Notes: generated by a model not told the origin, from the letters alone. A stretch of DNA of 64,000 bases from Pirellulaceae bacterium (GCA_024102795.1 JAGFJK010000453.1:28153-92152); one strand, 5' to 3'; positions 34,746 to 43,991 are shown, numbered from the stretch's first letter. A program made the numbers and translations.

Positions 34746-34871
34746 GGTAAGTTCCTTGCCTGGACGAGCGGACAGCAGCCCGGTGCGATACTGGAATCAC
34801 CCTCCCGCGAATTCTCACTCCCTCGGCCAGCACGCCGGCTTGCAGGATTCTAGTAAGCCACCCGGTCCCGT

Positions 34872-35792
34872 TCAACTCCCGCCGGGAGCGTCCGCGGCGT
34901 CTTCCGACGCACGGCGACTTGCTTCGGCGGCGAGCGACGCGGCCAGGCCCTGGCGATAGGAGGGATACCGCAGTTCGACTCCCAACCGCTCCCGCAACTT
35001 GCGATTCGAGATCCGCTTGTCCGCCAGCGCTCGGACCGCGCGCGGGTCATCGGCAGCGGGTAGTTCAAACCGCGGCGGTTCGACGTGCAGCAGTCGAGCC
35101 AGCTCAAGGAAGTAATCCACCCGGACCACGGGCGCACCGTCCGCGACCAGGAACAATTCGGGCGGCTCCGCGCGAGCTTCGGCCGCCAGCACCACCTGCA
35201 CGGCATCATCCACATGGATCAGATTCAGAAAGCCGCCGGTCGGCACGGTCAACGGCTGGTCGCCCAGCAGCTCCTGGCGGCGCGGCAAACGACCAGGACC
35301 ATAGATCCCCGCCAGTCGCAGGATGATCGCTCGCTGGCCCAGCCGATGGTGCGTCAAGCAGCGCTCGGCCTCCAGGCATACGCGCCCCCCTTCCCGCGTT
35401 GGCTCGCACACACTTCGCTCATCAACCCATTGGCCGTCGTCCTGGCCGAACACGCCCGTCGAACTGACGTAGATGATCCGCCTGGTATCCTCCGGCAGGC
35501 AGTCCAGCCCGCGCCGGAAACCGTCGACGTACACGTCGCTCATCCGCACGCCCGCTCGACGATCGTAGCCCACCGCCCACAACACGGTGTCGAGCGGCGG
35601 CAGTTCCCAGCCCAGTCGCGGGCTGGTCACGTCGCCCAGCAGGGGTTCGATGCCGGCCTGGACGAACTCCGCCGCCCGCTCAGCGGACCGTGTCACTGCC
35701 AGCACGCGATGCCCCTGGCTGAGCCACTGCGCGGCCACGCGACGCCCTAGGTAGCCGCAGCCGAAGATGAGCTTGGTTTGGCGGGAAGTCAT
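34872..35792 (-). CDS. NAD(P)-dependent SDR epimerase (YeeZ-like)
   Basis: A 306-residue extended SDR protein. The dinucleotide loop is FGCGYLGRRVA at the N terminus, and the active region has IIYVSSTGVFGQ, where Ser and the expected Tyr position (here replaced, as in YeeZ-type atypical SDRs) lie; RLAGIYGPGR and NLIHVDDAV are typical of the epimerase/dehydratase branch. The substrate is unknown. It lies 126 bp upstream of the MBL gene on the same strand. The next 718 bp upstream contain repeats only. Confidence 0.85.
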   Translation of the reverse strand: MTSRQTKLIFGCGYLGRRVAAQWLSQGHRVLAVTRSAERAAEFVQAGIEPLLGDVTSPRLGWELPPLDTVLWAVGYDRRAGVRMSDVYVDGFRRGLDCLPEDTRRIIYVSSTGVFGQDDGQWVDERSVCEPTREGGRVCLEAERCLTHHRLGQRAIILRLAGIYGPGRLPRRQELLGDQPLTVPTGGFLNLIHVDDAVQVVLAAEARAEPPELFLVADGAPVVRVDYFLELARLLHVEPPRFELPAADDPRAVRALADKRISNRKLRERLGVELRYPSYRQGLAASLAAEASRRASEDAADAPGGS

Positions 35793-35805
35793 GGGAGTTG
35801 TCAGG

Positions 35806-36297
35806 GGGTCAGTTGTCAGTTATCAGTTATCAGTTATCAGTAGCAGCAAGTCGTGCAGCTCTTAAGTTGTCTAGCCGAGGGAATGTGGCGTTATGACCGA
35901 GGGAAAACGTGGACAGCCTGGACTCCGGCGAGCACTCCCCCCTGGAAATCGCTCTGGCCCCCTCCCCGGCTTCCGGGGAGGGCTGGGGAGGGGCTCTTGT
36001 GCACCCTGTTTTGGCGCAGTTGGCACCCGATGGAATCACCTAACACCTGTCGCACTCAAGAATCCAGATCCTAAATCGAGGTTCGACTCGTCCGAGATCC
36101 GCGCCCCGCGAGTGGCCATGTGCGAATTGAGCGAATTGTTTTGACCCATAGTCCCGCAGGCCCCTCCCCAGCCCTCCCCGAAGCGGGGAGGGGGCCAGGA
36201 GTGTCATGATGGGGGGCTCGGCGAAGTCGAGCTGACCATTGAACCCTGATAACTGACCCCTGATAACTGATAACTGACTTCTGACAACTCTGATAAC
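35806..36297. mobile_element. Second copy of the MITE-like repeat, flanked by inverted satellites
   Basis: Positions 35853-36240 match 24908-25292 of the nuoG-nuoH element over about 385 bp with scattered substitutions, including the internal CCCCTCCCC inverted pair (about 35958-35995 and 36158-36195). The 28-bp terminal repeats are lost here. Instead the copy is bounded by GTTATCAG-type satellites that are inverted relative to each other: 35806-35840 on the left and 36246-36297 on the right. The whole gap 35793-36420 holds no gene. Confidence 0.75.
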
Positions 36298-36437
36298 CTG
36301 TTCCGTTTCTCCGACCCAGGCGGCCGGGTGGTGGGGTTTCGGGCGAAAAATGGCTTTCGATCGTCGTCAGGCGGGGGCGTGATCGGGTAAACTACAGGGC
36401 CCGCGGGAGCTTGCGGGACCTTGACAGACGGTTACGG

Positions 36438-36443
36438 TATAAT
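36438..36443 (+). promoter_or_regulatory. Possible minus-10 box upstream of the protease genes
   Basis: A perfect TATAAT at 36438-36443 lies 67 bp before the protease ATG. A perfect TTGACA is at 36421-36426, but only 11 bp separate them, so they cannot work together as a classic sigma70 promoter; TTGCGG at 36411 would give a 21-bp spacer. The minus-10 alone may serve with an activator. Confidence 0.35.
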
Positions 36444-36510
36444 ACCTCGTGGACAGGTTCGCCGAGGCCTGCCGTGGGCTGTTTCGTTTCATCGTCGTGA
36501 GAGAGCCCCC

Positions 36511-37725
36511 ATGAAGCAAACGCAACTGAACCTGCGGGAACCGGCTGTTGTTCCGGCTCGCGTTCACGTCTCCCCCACGGTTGGCCGCTGGCGGCGATTT
36601 CTGTTGCCAGCCGGTTGGGGTCAGGTCGCCTGCTGGTTGCTGCTGGTTGGCGGTGTGTGGTTGGCGGACACCCGCTGGTCCTGGTCGGATGACACTCCGC
36701 CGGCCGCACCCGCGGTGGCGGAGTCGCCCGCCGAACAACCGGTCGCGGTCACCTCAACCGCGCCCTCGGCCAATCCCGTGGCGACGATCGACGTGGCCCG
36801 CATCTTTGCCGGCGGGGTGCCGACGACGCTGGACGAGCTGCGGGCGATGGAGGAGCGGCAGCGAAAGATTGCCGAGCAAGCTCAACGCTGCACGGTCAGC
36901 ATCCGGGTGGGAAACGCTCAGGGCAGCGGCGTGATTGTCTCCCGCGACGGTTACGTGTTGACAGCCGCTCACGTGGCCGCTCGACCCAACGTCAACGCCA
37001 AGGTCGTGTTGTCGGACGGCCGCGAGGTGGCGGCCAAGACCTTGGGCATGAATCGGACAGTCGACGCGGGAATGGTGAAGATCAACTCCATCAAGGTCGA
37101 TGGCCGCGAGGTCCGCTGGCCGTACGTGCCAGTCGGCCTCTCGACCGACTTGAAACCTGGTCAGTGGTGCCTGGCGACCGGGCACCCCAACGGTTATCTC
37201 TCGGACCGCGCACCCGTGGTGCGGGTGGGCCGCATCTTGCTGAACGATCCGTCCGTCATTCGCTCGGACTGCAAGCTGGTCGGCGGCGATTCTGGCGGCC
37301 CGTTGTTCGATATGGAAGGGAATGTGATCGGGATACACAGCCGCATCGGGCGGTCGTTGTCGGAGAACATGCACGTGCCGGTGAACGCCTTTCTGAATGA
37401 ATGGGAAAGGCTGGTGCAGGGCGAGGACTGGGGCAATCTGCCGGGAGTGCGGCCGGGCATCGGTGTGGAGGGTGTGGAAGGTGCGAGCGATGCCAAGATC
37501 GGCAAGGTGATTTCGGGCCGGGCCGCGGATAAGGCGGGGATCCAGGTCGGAGACGTCATCCTCCAGTTTGACGGCCAGGAGGTCGAGAACTTCGGCCAAC
37601 TGCAGCGCCTGGTGGCCAGGAGCCAGACGGGCAAGACCGTCAAGGTCGTGGTTCGCCGGGGCGAGGAGCAATTGACTCTGGATTTGGTGGTCGAGAATTT
37701 GAACCGCGGGGCTCCGGAAGAGTAG
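36511..37725 (+). CDS. Membrane-anchored trypsin-like serine protease with PDZ domain
   Basis: A 404-residue HtrA/DegP-type protease. One membrane segment (about 34-52) is followed by a Pro/Ala linker, a short helix, the trypsin-like domain and a single PDZ (about 315-392). The catalytic triad is complete: H154 in VLTAAHVA, D185 in NRTVDAGMV and S261 in VGGDSGGP. It should act in the periplasm on misfolded or regulatory proteins. It is the first gene of a plus-strand trio with a degenerate protease (57 bp downstream) and a DUF4404 protein. The ATG at 36511 is chosen because the hydrophobic anchor follows at the expected distance. Confidence 0.92.
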   Translation: MKQTQLNLREPAVVPARVHVSPTVGRWRRFLLPAGWGQVACWLLLVGGVWLADTRWSWSDDTPPAAPAVAESPAEQPVAVTSTAPSANPVATIDVARIFAGGVPTTLDELRAMEERQRKIAEQAQRCTVSIRVGNAQGSGVIVSRDGYVLTAAHVAARPNVNAKVVLSDGREVAAKTLGMNRTVDAGMVKINSIKVDGREVRWPYVPVGLSTDLKPGQWCLATGHPNGYLSDRAPVVRVGRILLNDPSVIRSDCKLVGGDSGGPLFDMEGNVIGIHSRIGRSLSENMHVPVNAFLNEWERLVQGEDWGNLPGVRPGIGVEGVEGASDAKIGKVISGRAADKAGIQVGDVILQFDGQEVENFGQLQRLVARSQTGKTVKVVVRRGEEQLTLDLVVENLNRGAPEE

Positions 37726-37782
37726 AATGGGCCGGGCGGTGCGTCAGGGGTTCCGAGAGGAAAACAAGCGCGAGGGATGGGT

Positions 37783-39186
37783 ATGACAGCCAGCAGCTTG
37801 CGACGAGTGGTTCTGGGAGCGTGCATCTGGGCGGTGGGGCTGAGCATGGCGGCGGGCCTGCCGGCTCAGACGGCACCTCCTTCGGCACCGTCGAACAATG
37901 CAGCCGACGGGTCGACCCTGCGCAACGCGGCGCGTTTCTTCCAGCGGATGATGCCGCGGACCCAGGCCACGCACGAACGCAACCACACCAGTGTGATGGC
38001 CGCTTTTGGCGATACGGTCGAGAAGCCCTCCCGCAGCACGGTGCGAGTGTACTGCGACGGCGAGCAGGTGGCTCTGGGGGCGGTGGTGGCCGCCGACGGG
38101 TTCGTGGTGACGAAGGCCAGCGAACTGCACGGGCTGGTCGAGTGCGCCCTGCCGGATGGACGCCGGTTGCCCGCGGAATTCATCGGCCAGCATCGCGAGA
38201 CCGACCTGGGAATGTTGAAGTTGGATGCCAGCGATCTGACGCCTCTGGAATGGGCCGCCGGCGAGCCGCCCGTGGTGGGCAGTTGGCTGATCAGTCCCGG
38301 CAGCAGTGGGCCAGTGGCCATCGGCGTGCTGGGCGCGGCGCCCCGCCAGGTGAAAGCCCCCTTCGGTCTGCTGGGTGTCCAGTTGCAGGACGGTCCGCAA
38401 GGTCCCCTGGTGACGGCCGTGGTCCCCGAAAGTGCCGCTCAGGAAGCGGGACTCAAGGTCAACGACATCATCACGCATATCAACGGGTTGCAGATGAAGT
38501 CGCAGAGCGAACTGCAGGCCACCGTCCGCAAGCACATGCCCGGCGATCGGATCCAGGTGGCCATCCTTCGTGAAGAAAAGCGGCAACTGATGTCGGCCGT
38601 CCTGGGCGGTTTCGAACGGCTGAACGAACGGCAGTTCGAACAAAACAATCGTCTGGGCGGACCGGAGCTGAGCAAGCGCAAGGCCGGCTTCCCTTCGGCC
38701 ATCCAACACGACTCGGTCCTGCACCCCTATCAATGCGGCGGACCGGTCGTGGGCCTTGACGGCAAGGCAGTGGGTCTGAACATCGCCCATTGCGACCGGG
38801 TTTCCTGCCTGGCCTTGCCGGTGGCCGTGATCATTCCCGTGCTGGACGAGCTGAAGTCGGGTCAACTGCGGCCCGGTCCGAGCGTGGCCGAACAGCAACT
38901 GGTACTGGCAACTCGAGCTGACGAACTGCGCCGCAAGATCGACGCCTGGACCAAGAAGGTCACTCAGTTGCAGGCCAATCTGGAGGAGTCGTCGGCGGCT
39001 GAGGCGGCTGCCGTGAAGGCGGCCGAGCAGGCGGAGGCCGACGAACAGGCCAAGCAGGCCGCTGAGCAGGCTCGCCAGACGAAGTCCGATCTGGAACGAG
39101 CCTTCCAAGAGGCCAAACAGGCGCTGGACCAGGCTACCTCGGAGCTGAAGATGGTGGAATCGAAAGTGACCCTGCAAGGCGAGTGA
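37783..39186 (+). CDS. Degenerate HtrA-like protein with PDZ inserted in the protease fold
   Basis: A 467-residue exported protein (signal peptide about 1-29). It keeps the trypsin-like scaffold but not the triad: the His position is Ser (S113 in VVTKASELHG), Asp is kept (D141 in RETDLGML) and the Ser position is Cys (C318 in YQCGGPVVG). A PDZ domain (about 193-268) sits between the strand GPVAIGVLG and the IQHDSVLHPYQCGG block, so it interrupts the protease domain rather than following it. A Glu/Ala-rich coiled coil (about 368-465) ends the protein. Probably a non-catalytic binding partner of the upstream protease. I prefer the ATG at 37783 (GAGGG six bases upstream) over 37777. Confidence 0.85.
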   Translation: MTASSLRRVVLGACIWAVGLSMAAGLPAQTAPPSAPSNNAADGSTLRNAARFFQRMMPRTQATHERNHTSVMAAFGDTVEKPSRSTVRVYCDGEQVALGAVVAADGFVVTKASELHGLVECALPDGRRLPAEFIGQHRETDLGMLKLDASDLTPLEWAAGEPPVVGSWLISPGSSGPVAIGVLGAAPRQVKAPFGLLGVQLQDGPQGPLVTAVVPESAAQEAGLKVNDIITHINGLQMKSQSELQATVRKHMPGDRIQVAILREEKRQLMSAVLGGFERLNERQFEQNNRLGGPELSKRKAGFPSAIQHDSVLHPYQCGGPVVGLDGKAVGLNIAHCDRVSCLALPVAVIIPVLDELKSGQLRPGPSVAEQQLVLATRADELRRKIDAWTKKVTQLQANLEESSAAEAAAVKAAEQAEADEQAKQAAEQARQTKSDLERAFQEAKQALDQATSELKMVESKVTLQGE

Positions 39187-39189
39187 CCG

Positions 39190-39468
39190 ATGCCCGCGCG
39201 GCTGGAAAAACTGCAGGACCTGATCCGGGAATTGGAAACCGAACTCGGGTCGCTCGACACCCTGGATGCCTCCACGCGCCAAGCGTTGGAGACGACGGTT
39301 GGCGAGATCCAAGCAGCGCTGGCTGGCCATCCCTCGCCTGCGGACGCCGGCGACGACAGTCTCCAGCAACGCCTCCAAGGCTCGCTGCAGGAATTCGAGG
39401 CCTCGCATCCCGGCCTGGCCAGTCTCCTCAGCCGTGTCATCGACCTGCTCGGCCAGATCGGCATCTAA
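39190..39468 (+). CDS. DUF4404-like small helical protein
   Basis: A 92-residue, mainly helical acidic protein (KLQDLIRELETELGSLDTLD at the start, and FEASHPGLASLLSRVIDLLG at the end). The final FExxHPxLxxxLxxxxDxLxxxGI pattern fits what I recall of DUF4404. Function is unknown. It starts 3 bp after the degenerate protease gene, so the two are co-translated; it may bind the long coiled coil of that protein. Confidence 0.75.
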   Translation: MPARLEKLQDLIRELETELGSLDTLDASTRQALETTVGEIQAALAGHPSPADAGDDSLQQRLQGSLQEFEASHPGLASLLSRVIDLLGQIGI

Positions 39469-39882
39469 GGTTTCTCGCCAGGCGGTACGTGGCCTTCCGC
39501 CAACATGTAGGCTGCGATTCGGGAGTACCTGGCCGGGCCAGTACGCGCTGCCGAGCGCACCGGGCCGGCGGGTTGGCCCGGTCCGTCAATGCCACTTCGG
39601 CGCCATCTCGGCAGTTTCCAGCGACCACGCGCTTTCCGCCGGTAGACCTGTGCTCATAGTGATGGCGTGCTGTCGTCAGATTGGCAGCGCTATTTCGCCG
39701 GCACCGTTCCGCGTCTCGATTTGACGTTTGTGCCTAAATCAAGTCGCGAAAACATCTTACGCTTTGTTGCCCAGTCCAGTGGCACGCGTCATGCGTAGCA
39801 GGGAACATGGCTGGCCACGAGAGGCCAGCGACAAATCCCCCCGGTGTTGTGAAGACCCAATGTTTTGTGAAGGAATGACCCA
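39469..39882. other. Intergenic region without recognised feature
   Basis: A 414-bp gap between the DUF4404-like gene and the His-rich protein. The left half remains G+C-rich and the right half is more balanced. I see no open frame with coding character, no terminator and no repeat. The leader just before 39883 carries GAAGGA as a ribosome site. Confidence 0.5.
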
Positions 39883-40206
39883 ATGAAGAGTGCAATCCTG
39901 GCAATCGCGTTGGTCGGAGCCATGTCGCTGCTGGCAGCTCCGGCCCTGGCCGCTCCGCACGGTCACCACGGTTACCACGGTCACCGTGGCCACCATGGCC
40001 ATCACGGCCGCTCGGTGCATCACCATCACGGCTGGCATGGTGGCGGCGTTCACGTGCGGTCGTACCACCACCACCATGTGCCGGTCTACCGGCAGCCGTA
40101 TTGCGGGCCCTACGGTTATCCGGCCGTTGGCCATCCGTACTACGGCGTTGGCGGCAGCTACTTCCGCGTGCAGGGCCCGCATTTCGGGTTCGGCGTCGGC
40201 TGGTAG
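39883..40206 (+). CDS. Secreted His/Gly/Tyr-rich protein
   Basis: A 107-residue protein with a signal peptide (about 1-23, cleaved near ALA). The mature half is very rich in His and Gly (HGHHGYHGHRGHHGHHG, HHHHGWHGG, YHHHHVP) and then in Tyr and Pro. Such composition binds transition metals (Ni, Zn or Cu) and suggests a periplasmic metal buffer, although a structural role is possible. GAAGGA lies about 8 bases before the ATG. It is a single-gene unit. Confidence 0.8.
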   Translation: MKSAILAIALVGAMSLLAAPALAAPHGHHGYHGHRGHHGHHGRSVHHHHGWHGGGVHVRSYHHHHVPVYRQPYCGPYGYPAVGHPYYGVGGSYFRVQGPHFGFGVGW

Positions 40207-40320
40207 CGGATCCGTCTTGGCCGGCTGCGAGCGGAGGCAGTTGGCCGGCAACCAGGCAGCTCCGCCCCGAGCCGCCGTGGCGCTGGCGGGGATCGCCGGC
40301 GCGCGGCGGCTCCTTGTTTG

Positions 40321-40374
40321 CGCGGAGCGAAAGGCGACTTTGCACGCTACTTTCGCGGAGCGAAAGGCGACGAT
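40321..40374. repeat. Copies of the 30-bp dispersed repeat
   Basis: One full copy (40345-40374) and one partial copy (40321-40339) of the TTTCGCGGAGCGAAAGGCGA family seen at 6741-6908. They sit 5 bp beyond the stop of the ABC-F gene. Confidence 0.85.
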
Positions 40375-40378
40375 GCGT

Positions 40379-42307
40379 CTAATTCAGTTCGCTGGCTTCT
40401 TCCCAGTGCTCGTAGAGCGTGGCGAGCTGCTGCTGGGCGGCTTCCAGGTCGGCCATGGTCTGCCGCACCCGCTCGCCGTTGCGCAGCAGTTCGGGCGACG
40501 CCAGGAGTTCGTGCAATTGGGCGATGCGCGATTCGCAGGCCCCGATATCAGCTTCCAGGTCGCTGACCTTGCGATAGGGAAATCTGCGCTTACGCCGCGG
40601 CTGAGCCGCTGGGGAGGCACGGCGGTTCGATGCGGCCGTGGATTCCGCATCGGGGCCCGGTTGGGCCGGCTTGGCAGCGGACCTGGCGGCCGACACGGCA
40701 TTTTCGGCCAGGCCCTGGCGGACCAGGTGCAGGTACGTCTGGTAGTTGCCGTCGATCACCCGGAACCGTCCCGGCTCGACCACCAGCAGATGGTCGGCCA
40801 CCTGGTTCAGGAAGTACCGGTCGTGGCTGACAAACAAGATCGTGCCGTCGAACTCCCGGAGCGCTCGTTCCAGCGCGGCGCGGGCCCACAGATCCAGATG
40901 GTTGGTCGGTTCGTCCAGGATCAGCAGGTTGGCGTCGCTGGCGGCCAGGCGGGCCAGGGCGGCCCGGTTCCGTTCTCCACCACTTAGGCTGCCGACGCGC
41001 TGAAAGACCATGTCGCCGACCAGTCCGAAGCGGGCCAGCAGGTCGCGCCGCTGCTGTTCGACGAACTCCTTGTGATCGGGCCGCACGGCATCGACCGCTT
41101 CTGCGTCGGCGGGCAGGCAGGCCAGTTGCTGGTCGAAGTAGGCGACCTTGACACCGGTGCCCAGGACGATGCGGCCCTGATCGACCGGCTCGTCCCCCAA
41201 CAGGCAGCGAAGCAAGGTTGTCTTGCCGCAGCCGTTGGGGCCGAGAATGCCCCACTTCTGCCCGCGGAGTATGTCGAACGATAGCTGCGCGAACAGCGGC
41301 TGAGCGAACGCCTTGGCGATGCCTTCGGCGCGCAACACGATTTCGCCGCTGTGCGGAGCGGGCGGGAACTTCATGGGCGGCGTGGGGATCTCCCGTGGCC
41401 TCTCGACCGCCTCGATCCGTTCCAGCTTCCGCTTGCGGTCCTCGGCCTGGGCGTGTTTCTGGCCGTAGGCGTTGCGGCGGACGAAATCCTGCAGCCGGGC
41501 GATCTCGGCCTGCTGCCGTTCATAGGTTCGCCGTTGCACTTCCAGCCGTTCGTCCTTCTGCCGGCAGTAGGCCGTGTAGTTGCCCGCGTACGAGTCGACC
41601 GTGCCGTGCAGCAATTCCAGTGTCCGCGTGGCGACCTTGTCCAGGAAGTAGCGGTCGTGGCTGACCACGATCAGCGTGGCCTGGGATTGGACCAGGAAGT
41701 CCTCCAGCCACTCGGTCGCCTCGATATCCAGGTGGTTCGACGGTTCGTCCAGCAGCAGTACGTCGGGCTGGGCCAGCAGCAGGCGGGCCAGCAGGAGCCG
41801 GTTCTGCTGGCCGCCGCTGAGTTGAGCGACCGGTTGCCGGAATGAAGTATTGGGAAATCCCAGGCCGTGCAGCACGCGTTCGATCTTATGATCCAGATGG
41901 TAGGCGTCGCGCCGCTCCAGCTCGTGCTGCAGCTCGTCGAAGCGCCGCTCCAGTTCGGATCGCCGGCCGGCGTCGGCGGTGGCCAGTGCCGCGGCCACGC
42001 GTTCGGCCTCCTCCGCCAGCCGCACCTGCTCGCCCAGCGCCTCGCGCGCCTCGTCCCAAACCGTCCGTCCGGGCGCGAACTCGGGATGCTGTTCCAGCAG
42101 ACCCAGGCGGGCAAACCCCGGCAATTCGACCGTCCCGGCGTCCGGTTCCAGGCGCCCCGCCAGGATGTGCAGCAAGGTGGTCTTGCCCGTCCCGTTGGGA
42201 CCGACCAGCGAAATCCGTTCGCCACGCCGGACGTCAAAGGACACGCCGTCCAGCACGGGCTCCAACGCGAAGTATTTCCGCAGGCGGCTGACGGTCAGCA
42301 GGATCAT
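40379..42307 (-). CDS. ABC-F family ATPase
   Basis: A 642-residue soluble protein with two ABC cassettes and no membrane segment. Cassette 1: Walker A GPNGTGKTT, signature LSGGQQNRL, Walker B LLLDEPSNHLD. Cassette 2: Walker A GPNGCGKTT, signature LSGGERNRA, Walker B LILDEPTNHLD. The linker between them (about 235-310) is charged and helical, as in the P-site tRNA-interaction motif, and a C-terminal coiled coil (about 575-640) resembles Uup. ABC-F proteins act on the ribosome to rescue stalled translation or protect against antibiotics. The subtype is not certain. Confidence 0.93.
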   Translation of the reverse strand: MILLTVSRLRKYFALEPVLDGVSFDVRRGERISLVGPNGTGKTTLLHILAGRLEPDAGTVELPGFARLGLLEQHPEFAPGRTVWDEAREALGEQVRLAEEAERVAAALATADAGRRSELERRFDELQHELERRDAYHLDHKIERVLHGLGFPNTSFRQPVAQLSGGQQNRLLLARLLLAQPDVLLLDEPSNHLDIEATEWLEDFLVQSQATLIVVSHDRYFLDKVATRTLELLHGTVDSYAGNYTAYCRQKDERLEVQRRTYERQQAEIARLQDFVRRNAYGQKHAQAEDRKRKLERIEAVERPREIPTPPMKFPPAPHSGEIVLRAEGIAKAFAQPLFAQLSFDILRGQKWGILGPNGCGKTTLLRCLLGDEPVDQGRIVLGTGVKVAYFDQQLACLPADAEAVDAVRPDHKEFVEQQRRDLLARFGLVGDMVFQRVGSLSGGERNRAALARLAASDANLLILDEPTNHLDLWARAALERALREFDGTILFVSHDRYFLNQVADHLLVVEPGRFRVIDGNYQTYLHLVRQGLAENAVSAARSAAKPAQPGPDAESTAASNRRASPAAQPRRKRRFPYRKVSDLEADIGACESRIAQLHELLASPELLRNGERVRQTMADLEAAQQQLATLYEHWEEASELN

Positions 42308-42524
42308 GGCGCGGGTGGTGCGAGGCGGGACGGGAAGCGATTGGCCAGGCCGATCACCGATTTTAGCGGTTGAGCGACCGGCGGACGATTCCCTATGATG
42401 GTTGGCGGGGCAAGCCGCCGGGCGACGGGCGGCGGCGTGCGACGCGCCACCGCATTCGGGCGGCGGATCCGGGGCAGTTTGCTTCCCCGCCTACGGTGAT
42501 CGGCGACGCCGACGGGTTTCGGTC

Positions 42525-43100
42525 ATGCTCAACCTGCAATCCGACAGTTCGACCCGCTGGCTGCGGCAAGTAGAGGAGAACCTCGACGAGGTGCTGATCG
42601 ACCACGCGCATTGCGAGAAGAAAGCGGCCGGCACGGCGATGAACCTGCTGTTCGCTTACGTCGACAACACCGAACTCTGCCGGGAAATGACCGAGATTGT
42701 GCGGGAGGAACTGGAACACTTCAACCTGGTGCTCGATCTGCTCGCCCGCCGCGGCGTGCGGTTTCGGCGGTTGCGGCCGGGAGATTACGGGCGGCTGTTG
42801 AACGATCTGGTGCGCAAACTCGAACCCTGGCGAGCGGTGGATCGGTTGCTGGTGGCGAGCCTGATCGAAGCTCGCTCGTGCGAACGATTCTGCCTGCTGC
42901 GGGACCACCTGCCGGACCGGGAATTGGCCGATTTCTATGGCAGCCTGTTCGAATCCGAGGCTCGGCACCACAGCACGTACGTGCGGCTGGCCAAAAGTTT
43001 TGCCGACGACCAGCAGGTCCGCGAGCGGCTGGAGGAACTGGCGGCGGCCGAGGCGGCGATCATCGCCGAGGGCTGCCCGTTGCCCCGGATGCACAGCTAG
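42525..43100 (+). CDS. miaE: tRNA-(ms2io6A) hydroxylase, MiaE-like diiron protein
   Basis: A 191-residue ferritin-like four-helix diiron protein. Carboxylate and His ligands are visible in DHAHCEKKAAG, EELEHF (about 61-66), LIEARSCERF (about 114-122) and FESEARHHSTY (about 142-151), matching MiaE, which hydroxylates the isopentenyl group of A37 in tRNA using O2. Length agrees with the family. The ATG at 42525 is supported by the position of the first helix. The gene lies head-to-head with the ABC-F gene (217-bp gap), another translation-related protein. Confidence 0.88.
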   Translation: MLNLQSDSSTRWLRQVEENLDEVLIDHAHCEKKAAGTAMNLLFAYVDNTELCREMTEIVREELEHFNLVLDLLARRGVRFRRLRPGDYGRLLNDLVRKLEPWRAVDRLLVASLIEARSCERFCLLRDHLPDRELADFYGSLFESEARHHSTYVRLAKSFADDQQVRERLEELAAAEAAIIAEGCPLPRMHS

Positions 43101-43137
43101 GCCGACGGGACTGGCCATTTCGCCCTGCTTGCCGCGT

Positions 43138-43165
43138 TTCGCAAAATGTCCTTCGCAAAATGTCC
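43138..43165 (+). repeat. Perfect 14-bp tandem duplication upstream of mtnB
   Basis: TTCGCAAAATGTCC is present twice head to tail (43138-43151 and 43152-43165), about 46-120 bp before the candidate mtnB starts. It lies in the likely promoter region and could be a pair of regulator-binding sites or a simple slippage duplication. Confidence 0.8.
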
Positions 43166-43258
43166 TCAGAGGTCATTAACCGGGTGTGCGATCTGGTACA
43201 CTGCCCCTGAATGCACCTTGAACCTGCCGGGAACCTGGGAATGACGTCGGAGCGGGAA

Positions 43259-43936
43259 ATGCAAGCCGGGTCGCCGGGTGTGGACCAGGCGGCCCTGCGC
43301 GGGGCCATCGATGGGCTGCGGGAAACCGGGGCCTTGTTCTACCAGCGCGGCTGGTCGGTCGGGACCAGCAGCAACTACAGCGTCGTGCTGAGGCGCGAGC
43401 CGCTGGAGTTGCTGGTCACGGCCAGCGGCAAGGACAAAGGTCGGCTCGGCCCGGCGGATTTCGTCCGCATCAACGCTCAGGGGCAGCCTGTCATGGCCGA
43501 TCAGCCGAAGTCGTCGGCCGAGACGCTGCTGCACGTGGCGGCGGCCGAGCAGCCCGGAGTCGGCTCGGTGCTGCACACGCATTCGGTCTGGGCCACGCTG
43601 CTGTCGGATCTGTTTTACGACGACGGCGGGTTCGAGATCGAGGGCTACGAGATGCTCAAGGGGTTGTCGGGCGTGGCGACCCACGAGACGCGGACCTGGG
43701 TGACGATCTTCGACAACACTCAGGATATTCCCCGGCTGGCCGCCGAGGTCCGCCGCCGCCTGGCGGATGCCGAGCGGCCGTTGGGCCACGGATACTTGAT
43801 TCGCCGGCACGGCCTCTACACCTGGGGACGCGATCTGGACGAAGCCCGACGGCACGTGGAGATATTTGAGTTTCTGTTCGAGTGCCTGGGCCGGCGGCTG
43901 ACGCTGGCCGCCGACCGGCCCGCGGCCGCTCGCTAG
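43259..43936 (+). CDS. mtnB: Methylthioribulose-1-phosphate dehydratase
   Basis: A class II aldolase-family zinc enzyme of about 225 residues that dehydrates methylthioribulose-1-phosphate in methionine salvage. Features: [19 protein letters not shown] at the N terminus, [11 protein letters not shown], the zinc site HTHS, and the third ligand in [11 protein letters not shown] choose the ATG at 43259 because GGAG stands seven bases upstream; in-frame ATGs at 43211 and 43241 are alternatives. It is the first gene of mtnB-mtnD-mtnC. Confidence 0.92.
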   Translation: MQAGSPGVDQAALRGAIDGLRETGALFYQRGWSVGTSSNYSVVLRREPLELLVTASGKDKGRLGPADFVRINAQGQPVMADQPKSSAETLLHVAAAEQPGVGSVLHTHSVWATLLSDLFYDDGGFEIEGYEMLKGLSGVATHETRTWVTIFDNTQDIPRLAAEVRRRLADAERPLGHGYLIRRHGLYTWGRDLDEARRHVEIFEFLFECLGRRLTLAADRPAAAR

Positions 43937-43991
43937 CCGTGGGCGACGCACGACGAGAATCCTGACGTTTTCTATTGCGAGGAGCTACAAC

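Noticed and set aside
36421..36443. Perfect TTGACA and TATAAT as a sigma70 promoter
   Set aside because: Only 11 bp separate the boxes, against 16-18 needed; only the minus-10 box is kept as a weak candidate.
43100..43259. SAM or other riboswitch ahead of mtnB
   Set aside because: No SAM-I/II/III-like stem pattern or terminator/antiterminator pair is visible in the short leader.
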